DNA from: an uncultured Flavobacteriales bacterium
GTDB taxonomy: Bacteria > Bacteroidota > Bacteroidia > Flavobacteriales > Crocinitomicaceae
Direction: 5' to 3'
DNA length: 64,000 nt
Assembly: GCA_946480085.1 (NCBI GenBank)
Contig: CAMLHZ010000002.1
Location: 124,001-188,000 of the forward strand
Numbering within the stretch: the first letter of the stretch is position 1; each line of letters starts with the position of its first letter. Below the pieces are notes generated by a model that saw only the letters and a program-made list of their open reading frames with translations, made no database searches and was not told the DNA's origin. Below, in pieces: positions 8,363 to 17,235 of this stretch. The translations under genes were made by a program, and so were the position numbers.

Positions 8363-9287
8363 TTTTATTGGAAATACGCCCTTGGTTGAATTGAAAAGAA
8401 TCAATCCGAATCCAAACGTGAAATTGTTCGTGAAACTGGAAGGACAAAATCCGGGCGGAAGTGTGAAAGACAGAGCAGCTTACGGTTTAATCAAAGGAGC
8501 TTTAGAATCAGGGTTAATCACAGAAAACTCCAGGTTGATTGAAGCAACGAGCGGAAATACAGGAATTGCATTGGCAATGATCGCCCGTTTGTTGAACATC
8601 GAAATTGAAATTGTAATGCCGGAGAATTCTACACGTGAACGAATTGTAACCATGCGCGCCTTTGGTGCAAAAGTCACTTTAACTCCAACTTCGGGTGGAA
8701 TGGAAGCAGCAATTGATTTGGCACGTTGGAAAGTGGAAAACGAAGGAAAAGTGATGTTGGACCAATTCGGAAATCAAAACAATCCGGATATGCATTACAA
8801 AACTACCGGACCAGAGATTTGGCGAGATACAAACGGTGAAATCACACATTTCGTTTCGGCAATGGGAACAACGGGAACGATCATGGGTGTGTCTAAGTTT
8901 CTGAAGGAACAAAATCCGAACGTAAAAGTGATTGGCGCTCAACCAGCCGATGAAGCCAAAATTCCGGGAATCCGCAAATGGCCAGAGGAATATTTACCAA
9001 AAATCTTCGATGCTTCCAGAGTGGATGAATTGATTGATGTTTCCGAAGAAGAAGCAAGAGAAACAGCAAAACGCCTGGCATTGGAAGAAGGAGTTTTTGG
9101 TGGCATGAGCAGTGGTGGAGCAGTGGCAATTGCGCTCAAAACCATTCAGAAATTAGAATCGGGAGTAGTGGTAGCCATTATTTGTGATAAAGGAACAAAC
9201 TATCTATCAACCGACTTGTTCGATGATCCGGAAGTGGTTTATTCAGCGGAGAATACGCATAATCGAATTATTGAATCGGTCAAATAA
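8346..9287 (+). CDS. cysM: Cysteine synthase (O-acetylserine sulfhydrylase, CysM type)
   Basis: PLP enzyme joining sulfide and O-acetylserine to give cysteine. The PLP lysine is expected at Lys41 in NPGGSVKDRAA. TSGNTGIALA is the substrate-binding loop and GTTGTIMGVSKFL the phosphate-binding loop. A tail after residue 280 (FDDPEVVYSAEN) is short. At 313 residues it fits the B isoform (CysM). The ATG lies inside the 3' end of cysE, so the two are translationally coupled. Discrimination of CysM from CysK by eye is moderately reliable: the KDRAA and GGAVAIAL segments favour CysM. Confidence 0.92.
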   Translation: MAQLIDFIGNTPLVELKRINPNPNVKLFVKLEGQNPGGSVKDRAAYGLIKGALESGLITENSRLIEATSGNTGIALAMIARLLNIEIEIVMPENSTRERIVTMRAFGAKVTLTPTSGGMEAAIDLARWKVENEGKVMLDQFGNQNNPDMHYKTTGPEIWRDTNGEITHFVSAMGTTGTIMGVSKFLKEQNPNVKVIGAQPADEAKIPGIRKWPEEYLPKIFDASRVDELIDVSEEEARETAKRLALEEGVFGGMSSGGAVAIALKTIQKLESGVVVAIICDKGTNYLSTDLFDDPEVVYSAENTHNRIIESVK

Positions 9288-9421
9288 AACAATAAATAAC
9301 AAAAGTGTTTAATCGAGGCGAAATGAGATTTTATTCCGCAGCTAACTGTAGTTAGTGAGGAAATAGAATTGAAATTTCAACGATGAGTAAGCACTTTCAA
9401 ATCATTGAAACACTATTTATT

Positions 9422-10432
9422 ATGATACAAACAGACATTATTATCATTGGAGCAGGACCATGCGGCCTCTTCACCGTTTTCGAAGCAGGATTACTGAAAC
9501 TGCGTTGTCATTTAATTGATTCATTGCCTCAGCCAGGTGGACAATGTTCAGAGATCTATCCCAAGAAACCGATTTACGACATCCCGGGATTTCCATCGGT
9601 TCTAGCTGGCGAGTTGATTGATAATCTAATGGAGCAGGCTGCACCTTTCAAACCTGGATTTACATTGGGAGAAGCGGCAACAGAGATTGATAAGCAAGAC
9701 GATGGAAGTTTTGTGGTTACTACTGTAAAAGGAACCAAGCACAAAGCTCCTGTTGTAATTATCGCAGGTGGATTAGGCGTTTTTGAACCAAGAAAACCAC
9801 CTATTGCGAGCATTGAATCGTTTGAGGAGTGCGGTGTGGATTACATTATCAAAGATCCGGAAGTTTATCGCGGTAAGAAATGTGTAATTGCGGGTGGTGG
9901 CGATTCTGCTTTGGATTGGTCGATCTTCCTGACAGAAAACAAAATTGCTTCTGAAGTAGTTTTGGTGCATAGAAGCGCATCGTTCCGCGGACATTTGGAT
10001 TCTGTTCAAAAGGTAATCGACATGGCGGAAGCTGGAAAGATATCGTTAATCACAGAAGCAGAAGTTACTGATTTGAAAGGCGGCTCAGCTTTAGAAGAAG
10101 TCATCATTTCCCATTCAAAAGAAGGTGAAATCGTAACAAAAGCAGATCATTTTATTCCATTGTTCGGATTGAAACCTTCACTTGGTCCAATTGCTAACTG
10201 GGGATTGGAAATCGAAAAAGGAGCAATCAAGGTTGATACGCTGGATTATTCCACCAATATTCCTGGAATTTACGCCATTGGTGATGTGAATACCTATGAA
10301 AACAAGTTGAAGTTGATTTTGTGTGGTTTCCACGAAGGAACATTAGCTGTACAAAGTGCATTTGCGCGTATTCATCCAGAGAAAAAGAACGTGTTGAAAT
10401 ACACTACGGTGAATGGGGTGAATGGATTCTAA
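9422..10432 (+). CDS. Ferredoxin--NADP(+) reductase, thioredoxin-reductase-like
   Basis: FAD/NAD(P)-dependent flavoprotein of about 336 residues. The FAD motif IIIIGAGPCGLFTVFEAG is at the very N-terminus, FAD-contacting QPGGQCSEIYPKKPIYDIPG follows, CVIAGGGDSALDW is the NADP-binding motif, and PGIYAIGDVN closes the FAD site. The CxxC disulfide of true thioredoxin reductases is absent, which identifies the FNR subgroup. The ATG at 9422 puts the FAD motif at the usual distance; an in-frame ATG at 9383 would add 13 residues. The gap from cysM (134 bases) contains a small CTAAC-TGTA-GTTAG hairpin. Placement after the operon suggests it reduces ferredoxin for the sulfite reductase, an inference. 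Confidence 0.9.
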   Translation: MIQTDIIIIGAGPCGLFTVFEAGLLKLRCHLIDSLPQPGGQCSEIYPKKPIYDIPGFPSVLAGELIDNLMEQAAPFKPGFTLGEAATEIDKQDDGSFVVTTVKGTKHKAPVVIIAGGLGVFEPRKPPIASIESFEECGVDYIIKDPEVYRGKKCVIAGGGDSALDWSIFLTENKIASEVVLVHRSASFRGHLDSVQKVIDMAEAGKISLITEAEVTDLKGGSALEEVIISHSKEGEIVTKADHFIPLFGLKPSLGPIANWGLEIEKGAIKVDTLDYSTNIPGIYAIGDVNTYENKLKLILCGFHEGTLAVQSAFARIHPEKKNVLKYTTVNGVNGF

Positions 10433-10494
10433 TCTCCCTTGAGAGAGAATGAGGATTGAATCTCCCTCCTTGAGGAGGGGTTAGGGGAGGTGGC
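10430..10494. repeat. REPIN-like repeat arm plus decayed arm, copy b
   Basis: A full arm at 10457-10494 runs from TGAATCTCC through a CCTCCTTGAGGAGG hairpin to GGGGAGGTGGC. A truncated arm (TAATCTCCCTTGAGAGAGAA) at 10430-10450 starts exactly on the stop codon of the preceding reductase gene. The arm points toward the DUF559 gene, which starts 39 bases after it. Confidence 0.75.
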
Positions 10495-10532
10495 TTAACA
10501 AGAATTCCAATTATTTCCACTATCTTAAATAG

Positions 10533-10934
10533 ATGGAACACTATTCACACAACCATTACAACAAGAATCTGAGAGAATATGCTCGCGAATTGCGAACCGA
10601 AACTGTTTCCAAGGCAGAAAAGAAGCTTTGGAAACAGTTGTTGTCTCGCAAACAAACCGGAATTCGCTTTTTACGCCAACGTCCTGTTTTGCATTTTATA
10701 GTGGATTTCTTTGCACCAGAACTTGGATTAATCATTGAAATTGACGGTAATTCTCACTTCAACAAAGGAGATTATGATAGAAGGCGTCAAGATAAATTGG
10801 AAGCTTTAGGTTACACTTTTGTTCGTTTTTCAGAAGGAGATGTCATTCACAATTATGATGAAGTTCACACTCAGATTTATCATGTGATACATTGTTTAAC
10901 AGAAGGAGAAACTCCAGTTGAGAATGAAGAATGA
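10533..10934 (+). CDS. DUF559 (Vsr/restriction-like) endonuclease-fold protein
   Basis: A 133-residue protein of the DUF559 family, which belongs to the PD-(D/E)xK superfamily and resembles very-short-patch repair endonucleases. Visible are LRTETVSKAEKKLWKQLL, FLRQRPVLHFIVDFF (Asp58), LIIEIDGNSHF (Glu69, Asp71) and a C-terminal GYTFVRFSEGDV; these Asp/Glu residues fit the active-site pattern. The gene is bracketed by REPIN-like repeats: one arm ends 39 bases upstream, and its own TGA stop is the first three bases of the next repeat (TGAATCTCC). No methylase or mismatch-repair gene is adjacent. Its target is unknown; the repeat is an attractive but unproven substrate. Confidence 0.85.
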   Translation: MEHYSHNHYNKNLREYARELRTETVSKAEKKLWKQLLSRKQTGIRFLRQRPVLHFIVDFFAPELGLIIEIDGNSHFNKGDYDRRRQDKLEALGYTFVRFSEGDVIHNYDEVHTQIYHVIHCLTEGETPVENEE

Positions 10935-11053
10935 ATCTCCCTCCTCGAGGAGGGATAAAAGGGAGGTGGCTGGTTGATAACTCAGAATAAGTTGTTGAGG
11001 TTTAAGTGAACGTTTAAAAGCCACCCCTCTCGATCTCCCCTCAAGGGGAGAGG
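10932..11053. repeat. REPIN-like double-hairpin repeat, copy c
   Basis: The left arm 10932-10970 (TGAATCTCC, perfect hairpin CCTCCTCGAGGAGG, GGGAGGTGGC) faces an inverted right arm 11020-11053 (GCCACCCCTCTCGATC, hairpin CCCCTCAAGGGG) with a 49-base centre. The first three bases are the stop codon of the DUF559 gene. Stem sequences differ between arms but stay paired, which suggests selection on the fold. Confidence 0.8.
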
Positions 11054-11087
11054 TGTCCAAGCTTCGAAATAAAATTATTGCATAAAC

Positions 11088-11116
11088 AAAAAACGCCTTC
11101 AATTGAAGGCGTTTTT
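11088..11116 (-). terminator. Rho-independent terminator after the M1 peptidase gene
   Basis: AAAACGCCTTC and GAAGGCGTTTT form a perfect 11-bp stem around an AATT loop, flanked by A- and T-runs. It lies 17 bases past the stop of the M1 peptidase gene (minus strand) and would also work on the plus strand. Confidence 0.85.
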
Positions 11117-11133
11117 AATATCATTTGATCTAA

Positions 11134-13092
11134 TTAAAGCTTCACCAATTTTCTCGAAACAAACTCAGATGTTTTTCCTTTTACCTGAATCATATACATT
11201 CCATTTGCTTCGGTGCCAAGATCAATTAGAGTTGAACCTGTAAAGGTTCCTTCTTTGATAACACGACCGCGACCATCAACAATCGTGTAATTACATTCTT
11301 CACTAGAAACAGAAGTAATCGTGAAAGGTCCGTTTGCCGGGTTAGGAGAGATGATGATGCTTTCAATTGCATTTTCTTCTTCTACACCAACAACAAAATT
11401 CGGATCGTGAACAATTCCCAAATTTTGGTTGATAATCCAGTTATTTGGATCAATCGCTGTAATGTTTACGTAATTCGCTGCGTTTGGAATCAGAAATTGA
11501 TTTTGGTTTCCTGTGATCTCGAAACGAATAATCGTATCTGCAACGCTTGTTCTGTCGAATTTTAATTCCAAATCGTTAGTGAACAAAGGTGTAACTGAGG
11601 GTTTTGACGTTGTGTGATTGATTTCTACCAGCATGTCGTTTCCAACCATGTTCCAACGTACACTATATCTTGGGAAACCTTCACCGTAGAACCATTCTTC
11701 CATGTAATTGGAGAAATCCATGTTCACATTGTCTTCTGCTACTGCGATAAAGTCCATTGCTGAAGCCGTGGAGTCGGCATAAATGGTTTGGTATTCTTTC
11801 AAGGTTGCAAAGAACAACGAATCATTATTCATCAGGAAACGCAGTGTATGAATGATCGCTGCACCTTTATTGTAAACCAATCTGCTGCTGAAAATTGCGC
11901 CGTCGTCTAGTGAATCTTCAACCCAAACAGAACCACCCGTTTGACTCATGATGTCTTGATGACGATCCTGCATGTCTTGCGCCTGATCTCCGGGATACAA
12001 ATTCTCTAGCGTAAGGTATTCTGCATAAGAAGCGAAACCTTCGTTTACCCAAATGTCTGCCCACGACTCACAAGTAACGTGGTCGCCGAACCATTGGTGT
12101 GCTAACTCGTGATCTGTTAAGCCAAGAGTAAAATATCCTTGTGTTGTCATGGTTTGATGTTCCATTCCACCACCAATTGGAGCCATACAATGTCCATATT
12201 TTTGGTCAGCAAATGGATACGGTCCAAACAACTCAGCGTAAAGTTCCATGAAGTCTACTGTTTCGTCAATTTCAGCCTGGAAGTTCGGAAGCGTTCCCGG
12301 GTTGTTGTAAACGAAATTCTGAATAGTAACAGGTCCTGAACCAACTGGATTGGCGATAACGTTGTATTCAACATATTCTGCAACTGCGACGGAAATCAGA
12401 TAGTAATCGATCATGTGAACATTGTTCCACTCAAAACGATGTGTTCCGTTTCCTAGGTCGACAACCTGCTCCAAAATTCCATTCGATCCACCTTTACAAG
12501 CGGTAGGAACAGTTAACCAAACAGCAGAACTGTCAATTTTGTCTTTCAACGACTGTTTTACCGGAAACCATTCGTAAGCTACAAACGATTCAGATAACGA
12601 CCACGTAACGTCATTTCCCCAGGAAGGAGAATCGTCGTTGGTCATTCCACTTCCTCCCAAAGGATTCGATTGTGCATTTGGAGGTGTTCCTTCATAATAA
12701 ACTTTTACAGCAAAATTTTCACCGGCAAGTTTATTTACGGGAACTGTGAGTGCTGTATTTGTCCAGTTGTAATTCACGTTTATTCCATCAACTTCAATAC
12801 TGTCAATCGTAAACGAATGAAAGAATTCCAACAATGCGGAATCTAAATTTTCGCGAGCATGAGCTTGCATTTCAGCACTTCCTGAAAGGTAAGTAGAAGT
12901 GTTTGTCATGTTCAGATCCAGAAAGTAGTAATGAACATCATACTTTTCTGTTTCAGCAATTTGTGCGATTGTAAATGTGTTGCTTTTTGCTCTGGAGACT
13001 TTGTGACTTTTATAATCGGAGCAAGGATGCACTTTTTTTTGTGCAAGGGAAATTACTGGCAGGAGAACCAGTAGGAGTAGAGATTTTTTCAT
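11134..13092 (-). CDS. Secreted M1 family metallopeptidase with type IX sorting tail
   Basis: Zinc aminopeptidase of 652 residues. A signal peptide (MKKSLLLLVLLPVISLAQ) is followed by the M1 beta domain. The catalytic site has HELAH at residues 328-332 and the third zinc ligand Glu351 in NEGFASYAEY, i.e. HExxH-x18-E. GGGMEH near residue 308 is the family's exopeptidase loop (GxMEN) with H in place of N. After residue 575 comes a Por-secretion C-terminal domain beginning IISPNPANGPFTI and ending MYMIQVKGKTSEFVSRKL, so export to the surface by the type IX system is expected. It is a single-gene unit with its own terminator. Substrate is unknown; the MEH variant may alter N-terminus recognition. 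Confidence 0.92.
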   Translation of the reverse strand: MKKSLLLLVLLPVISLAQKKVHPCSDYKSHKVSRAKSNTFTIAQIAETEKYDVHYYFLDLNMTNTSTYLSGSAEMQAHARENLDSALLEFFHSFTIDSIEVDGINVNYNWTNTALTVPVNKLAGENFAVKVYYEGTPPNAQSNPLGGSGMTNDDSPSWGNDVTWSLSESFVAYEWFPVKQSLKDKIDSSAVWLTVPTACKGGSNGILEQVVDLGNGTHRFEWNNVHMIDYYLISVAVAEYVEYNVIANPVGSGPVTIQNFVYNNPGTLPNFQAEIDETVDFMELYAELFGPYPFADQKYGHCMAPIGGGMEHQTMTTQGYFTLGLTDHELAHQWFGDHVTCESWADIWVNEGFASYAEYLTLENLYPGDQAQDMQDRHQDIMSQTGGSVWVEDSLDDGAIFSSRLVYNKGAAIIHTLRFLMNNDSLFFATLKEYQTIYADSTASAMDFIAVAEDNVNMDFSNYMEEWFYGEGFPRYSVRWNMVGNDMLVEINHTTSKPSVTPLFTNDLELKFDRTSVADTIIRFEITGNQNQFLIPNAANYVNITAIDPNNWIINQNLGIVHDPNFVVGVEEENAIESIIISPNPANGPFTITSVSSEECNYTIVDGRGRVIKEGTFTGSTLIDLGTEANGMYMIQVKGKTSEFVSRKLVKL

Positions 13093-13183
13093 TTTATAGT
13101 TTTACGGGTAGAAAGATAGTGAAATTCTTCACGGAAAGTGACTTCGCAGGCTCGATAAATGACACCTTTAAATAGAAAATAGA

Positions 13184-13519
13184 TTATGCAATTATTTCCA
13201 AGCAAGCCAAATCTTCGTTAAAAAGAAATTCCTGTATGTCAGTTGGATGTTCACGAATGATTGTTTCGATTTGTGTTGTAGTTTGATTGTAGCTTCTCAA
13301 CCAAACAATTTTGGGTGGATGTCCCCATATTATGGAGAAGTCATAAAAATCCGCATCGAAAGTTACAATGGTATAGTCATTAGCTTTCGCAAAGTTCCAA
13401 ATTACCTTATCACTATGATTCTCGATTCCAAGCTGACGAATTTGTCTGGATTCAGGAAGAATATCGGATAGCTGATTGATTATTCTATGTGATATGTTCT
13501 GGTCGAATAATAACTTCAT
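13184..13519 (-). CDS. DUF5615 PIN-like protein, putative toxin
   Basis: 111 residues with MKLLFDQNISHRIINQL at the N-terminus and NDYTIVTFDADFYDFS in the centre. The acidic residues of LLFDQN and TFDADF fit the PIN-like active site of DUF5615/Mut7-C relatives, presumed metal-dependent RNases. Its start overlaps the stop of the DUF433 gene by 4 bases (ATGA). This is the usual order: antitoxin first, toxin second. Activity has not been shown for this protein and is inferred from the family pairing. Confidence 0.85.
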   Translation of the reverse strand: MKLLFDQNISHRIINQLSDILPESRQIRQLGIENHSDKVIWNFAKANDYTIVTFDADFYDFSIIWGHPPKIVWLRSYNQTTTQIETIIREHPTDIQEFLFNEDLACLEIIA

Positions 13520-13737
13520 GAAGCGATACCCAAATGACTTTCTCTGGACGCCGCAAAATGAAGGCAGGCATTTATTTGATTCATGCTCAATTCAGGAAAG
13601 TCAATGAGAATTTCTTCTTTAGACATTCCATTAGCTAACCAATTCAATACATCCGAAACTGAAATGCGCGTTCCTTTCAATACGGGCTTACCAAATCTCT
13701 TTTCGGAATTTATTTCTATGTATAACTTAATGTCCAT
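13516..13737 (-). CDS. DUF433 protein, putative antitoxin
   Basis: 73 residues: YIEINSEKRFGKPVLKGTRISVSDVLNWLANGMSKEEI is split across the N-terminal half and matches the DUF433 helix-turn-helix fold (GKPVxxGTRIxVxxVLxxLAxG). It is probably the DNA-binding antitoxin that also represses the pair. It overlaps the downstream DUF5615 gene by 4 bases. The pair stands alone between the M1 peptidase and a GNAT gene. Confidence 0.87.
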   Translation of the reverse strand: MDIKLYIEINSEKRFGKPVLKGTRISVSDVLNWLANGMSKEEILIDFPELSMNQINACLHFAASRESHLGIAS

Positions 13738-13791
13738 TACTCAAAGTTCCTAATTAATTATTAGTAAACCAACTAGATATGAATTTTGATA

Positions 13792-14229
13792 TCATGTCAA
13801 ACCTTCTTTATTCAGTACCTTGATAAAATGAAATCCTTTTGGCGCATAACCTTGATTGTAGTAAAAGCGATGTGCTTTGAAGTTATTCGTGTAAGCATCC
13901 AAAACCATGATGTTCGCTCCCAATTCTGTTGCCTTTTCGTTTAAATAGTGCTCCATTAATTTCCCGGCACCGGTTCCGCGCGCACTTTCTTTCACCACTA
14001 CATTATCAAGTTCGATATACAATCCGCACCACAATTTTCGTCCAATCCAATAACCGCTGATTGCAATACATTCACCTTCATTGAAAACTGCCAACTGGTG
14101 ATAATTATGGGGAATCATTTTTTCCAGCAATTCTTGATAGTATTCTGCTGTAATTTCAGGATACAATTCTTGAATAACCGCTAAATGCGGAAGCATTTCT
14201 TGTAAAGTATGTAGTTCTTGAATTCGCAT
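13792..14229 (-). CDS. GNAT family N-acetyltransferase
   Basis: 145 residues. The acetyl-CoA motif is visible as VVVKESARGTGAGKLMEHYLNEKA, where R-G-T-G-A-G matches the Q/RxxGxG/A signature of GNAT enzymes, followed by LDAYTNNFKAHRFYYNQGY, the usual beta-helix end. The substrate cannot be inferred. The gene starts 48 bases from a REPIN-like repeat and lies head-to-tail after the S9 peptidase gene. Confidence 0.87.
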   Translation of the reverse strand: MRIQELHTLQEMLPHLAVIQELYPEITAEYYQELLEKMIPHNYHQLAVFNEGECIAISGYWIGRKLWCGLYIELDNVVVKESARGTGAGKLMEHYLNEKATELGANIMVLDAYTNNFKAHRFYYNQGYAPKGFHFIKVLNKEGLT

Positions 14230-14276
14230 AAATCAAAAATAAGAAAATGAGTTTTTTGAATGGAAGAGTGAGTTCT

Positions 14277-14350
14277 TAAATCTCCCCCTTTGAAGGGGGA
14301 TAAAAGGGGGATGGCGCCACCCCTCTCAATCTCCCCTCAAGGGGAGAGGC
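14277..14350. repeat. REPIN-like double-hairpin repeat, copy d (no spacer)
   Basis: The left arm 14277-14315 starts TAAATCTCC and ends GGATGGC; the right arm 14316-14350 starts GCCACCCCTCTC and ends GGGGAGAGGC. The arms abut directly, so the whole 74 bases form one long imperfect palindrome with two side hairpins. The left arm is close to copy a and the right arm to copy c, showing mixed arm types. It ends 4 bases before the stop of the S9 peptidase gene. Confidence 0.8.
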
Positions 14351-14354
14351 CCTG

Positions 14355-16685
14355 TTATTTCAGCAAATTCGCATTAAATAACTCATAAATTCTTCTATAC
14401 TCGTCATACCAAGCTGGTGAATACGTAAATCCATGCGCCTCAGTAGGGAAAACGGAAAGTGTATAATTCGTTTTGCCCAATTCAATAAAGCGTTGATTCA
14501 AACGAACAATATCCTGGAATTGTACGTTATCATCGACCATTCCGTGAAGCATGATGAGTGGATTCTTCAATCCTTCTGCAAAATAAATCGGACTACTTTG
14601 CTCATACGCTTTTGGATCTGTTCCCGGATAATTCAAAATGTTGCTTGTGTATTCGTGATTGTAATGCGCCCAATCGGTTACGGAACGCAAAGCCGCACCA
14701 CAAGCAAAGGTTTCCGGCGTTTTCAATAATCCCATCAATGTGATGAAACCACCATAACTTCCGCCGTAAATACCTACTTTGTTGGGATCGATTCCATGAT
14801 TTTTCACCAGATAGTCTTTCGCATCAACATAATCCAGCAAATCGCGCTCGCCCATGTGACGGTAAATGTCTGTTCTCCAATCGCGACCGTAACCTTCACT
14901 TGCTCTGTAATCAACGTCAATTACGGTGTAGCCTTCACTTACCAGTTTTTGGTGGAACAGCATTTCACGGTAGTAATTGCTCCAGAAATAATGTGCGTTT
15001 TGAAGATATCCTGCCCCATGAACGAAAAGAACTGCAGCTCCGTTCGCATTCGTGGGTTTGTACAATCTTGCGTAGGCTTGTTTTCCGTCTGATGTTGGAA
15101 CCATTACCACTTCTGGTTGAATCAGTTTTAATGCTTTATATTGAGCTGTTGTACTGGTTGTGACTCTCGATAGCTTTGCATTTGGTTGATTCGGTGCAGT
15201 GTACAATTCCCACGGATCTTGCGATGTAGAATAGCGAATGGCCCATGTTTTTTCATCTGGTGAAAGCGACCATTCGATTCCAAAGTTTCCTTCGAATAAT
15301 GGCGTTAGCTTGTTTGTTGCAAGATCCAATTGATAACCATTTCGAACTCCGGGATGAATCTTGTTTGCCAAAATGTAAAAACGCTTCTTGTCTTTTGATA
15401 TCAAGGTTTCATAAACTTCCCATTTTCCTGAGGTAAGTGCTGTTTTTGTTTTCGACTGCACGTTCATTTTGTACAAGTGCGAATAACCCGTTTCTTCACT
15501 TTGGAAGTAAATCTCGTTGTTGTTCAACCAACCTAAAGTTCCAATTGCTTCATTCCAGCCAGAAATTCCTGGACCACCAATCCATGCTTCGTCGTGTTGG
15601 TGATTCAATTCCGTAACAGCTCCGGTTTCGAGGTTGATCAATACAATCCAGCGATCTTTATTGTCGTAAGTGCGAATGTCAACTACCGCAGTTTGATTGC
15701 TTTCGTTCATGATCGATCCGTGAATACACAGGTTTCTGTCTTTATCGTACAATTCCGATGCGTCTCCGTATTCCTTCAGATAAGCTGGCTTTTTGCGAAT
15801 ATCAGTTAACGAAGAAAACGAAACCCAAATCGTGGAATCTAGTTTCGCATTGTAGATTCCCATTCTGTCGGAAGGATCTTTATCGTCGACTTTTGAACGT
15901 GCATTTCTCCATTGTGTAACACCGTTTTCAGTAATGAAAGCTTCGTAATTCGTTCCTTTCGAATCTGCATCTGTGCGAGCGACAAAACTCACGAACTGAC
16001 CATTTGAGCTAACGGTTAAATCATATATGTTCTCCGTTGTGGCGAAATAAATGGGTTGCGGGAATTTACGTTTGATTTGATGTTCCTTATCCCACTTTTT
16101 CTTAGCATCCTGCAATTGGATGTAAGGAAACAATTCGCGCTGTTGTTTTTGCAGATAAGTGGTGTCAGTTGAAGTACTTGGCTTCGATCCTTGAACGAAA
16201 TTGGTGATTTGAAGTATACTTCCGTTCAGTTGGTTGTAACAATAAATCTGGATTCCAGCTTGAAAGAAAATGCTGTTTCCGTCACTGCTGCGCTGAATAT
16301 TATAAACGCTTTGTTCACTCGCGTAAATTGGTTTTATCGTTCCAGTTTTGAAATCGTAACAAGCCAGGTTTCCGTTGTCGCTGTAGTAGTAATTGGCGAA
16401 TTTCTTTTGCTCGTATGAAATGGTAGGAAGCATCTTGTATTCCTGATTGGCGTAAGGAACTTCTTCCATTTTCTTAGAAGCGAGCGTGTAAGCATAAGGA
16501 GTTGTTTTCAATTGCATTTTAGGATTCCACTGAAAGTAGATCTGTTTGCCATCAACCGACCATTGAAGATCTTCCGGAGAATAACCGATGAAGTCATTTC
16601 CTTTCATGATTTCTTTCAGGTCAATTTGTTGTGCTGAACTCGCCAAAGCGCAAACAAGGGTGAGTAACGTTAATGCAATTTTCAT
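14355..16685 (-). CDS. S9 family (DPP4-like) prolyl oligopeptidase
   Basis: 776-residue serine peptidase with a signal peptide (MKIALTLLTLVCALASSAQQ), a beta-propeller domain to about residue 510, then an alpha/beta hydrolase. The nucleophile is in GIYGGSYGGFITLMG near residue 638; MVDDNVQFQDIVRL provides the catalytic Asp and FPTEAHGF the His. It is probably periplasmic and removes dipeptides from peptides. No Por tail is present, so it is not a type IX substrate. The start overlaps the stop of the upstream HEAT-like gene by 4 bases, suggesting co-transcription. Confidence 0.93.
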   Translation of the reverse strand: MKIALTLLTLVCALASSAQQIDLKEIMKGNDFIGYSPEDLQWSVDGKQIYFQWNPKMQLKTTPYAYTLASKKMEEVPYANQEYKMLPTISYEQKKFANYYYSDNGNLACYDFKTGTIKPIYASEQSVYNIQRSSDGNSIFFQAGIQIYCYNQLNGSILQITNFVQGSKPSTSTDTTYLQKQQRELFPYIQLQDAKKKWDKEHQIKRKFPQPIYFATTENIYDLTVSSNGQFVSFVARTDADSKGTNYEAFITENGVTQWRNARSKVDDKDPSDRMGIYNAKLDSTIWVSFSSLTDIRKKPAYLKEYGDASELYDKDRNLCIHGSIMNESNQTAVVDIRTYDNKDRWIVLINLETGAVTELNHQHDEAWIGGPGISGWNEAIGTLGWLNNNEIYFQSEETGYSHLYKMNVQSKTKTALTSGKWEVYETLISKDKKRFYILANKIHPGVRNGYQLDLATNKLTPLFEGNFGIEWSLSPDEKTWAIRYSTSQDPWELYTAPNQPNAKLSRVTTSTTAQYKALKLIQPEVVMVPTSDGKQAYARLYKPTNANGAAVLFVHGAGYLQNAHYFWSNYYREMLFHQKLVSEGYTVIDVDYRASEGYGRDWRTDIYRHMGERDLLDYVDAKDYLVKNHGIDPNKVGIYGGSYGGFITLMGLLKTPETFACGAALRSVTDWAHYNHEYTSNILNYPGTDPKAYEQSSPIYFAEGLKNPLIMLHGMVDDNVQFQDIVRLNQRFIELGKTNYTLSVFPTEAHGFTYSPAWYDEYRRIYELFNANLLK

Positions 16686-17233
16686 TTTCTATGTTTCTTA
16701 TTAAAATTCCGAACCATGGAACGAACAGAAGGCAATGTTTGTTCCTGCAAAAGTTCCATTGCCGAAAATAGTTCATTTAACAGTTCGGGGTATTTTTTCA
16801 GGTAATGAAGTTCAATGTTTCGGAGTGCATGAATGCGCAAGGCTGGGAGAGAATCTGAATGCGTTAGAAAGTCAAACAATTTGTCCAGCAGATCAGAACG
16901 TTCAGAAAGATCGCCTTTAAAATGGTTGAGAATCATACTCAGATTCCGCTGGCTCGTATGATTATCCGTACGCAGCAATTCATCCACAAAAAAGTTACAC
17001 CAGTAATCTGTCAGCTGCAGTTTGTTTTTCATAAAGTAATGCGCAGCCAGCCAGGCACTGTATTCAGGAAGCGGATATTCCTTCTCCAGAACCGTTTGAA
17101 AAATCTCAGTGCGCAAGCGTTCATCTTTCTCCATCAACGCAATGGCCTGCGGGAAATCGCGCGTACTGCGAAACTCGAGCACAAATTCCTTTCCGGATAA
17201 TGAAGGGTTATAAATGACAGAAGAAATTTCCAT
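16682..17233 (-). CDS. Hypothetical HEAT-like helical protein
   Basis: Predicted as 183 residues from the ATG at 17233 (MEISSVIYNPSLSGKEF); a longer frame to 17356 exists but its extra residues look like non-coding DNA. The protein is all-helical, with ALRIHALRNIELHYLKKYPELLNELFSAM near the C-terminus resembling the HEAT-like repeats of an uncharacterised Bacteroidota family. No catalytic motif is visible. The stop overlaps the start of the S9 peptidase by 4 bases. Function unknown. Confidence 0.75.
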   Translation of the reverse strand: MEISSVIYNPSLSGKEFVLEFRSTRDFPQAIALMEKDERLRTEIFQTVLEKEYPLPEYSAWLAAHYFMKNKLQLTDYWCNFFVDELLRTDNHTSQRNLSMILNHFKGDLSERSDLLDKLFDFLTHSDSLPALRIHALRNIELHYLKKYPELLNELFSAMELLQEQTLPSVRSMVRNFNKKHRK

Positions 17234-17235
17234 TG

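Noticed and set aside
14433..16418. Several open frames of 60-98 codons opposite the S9 peptidase gene
   Set aside because: All are antisense shadows of a clear 776-codon gene with conserved motifs.
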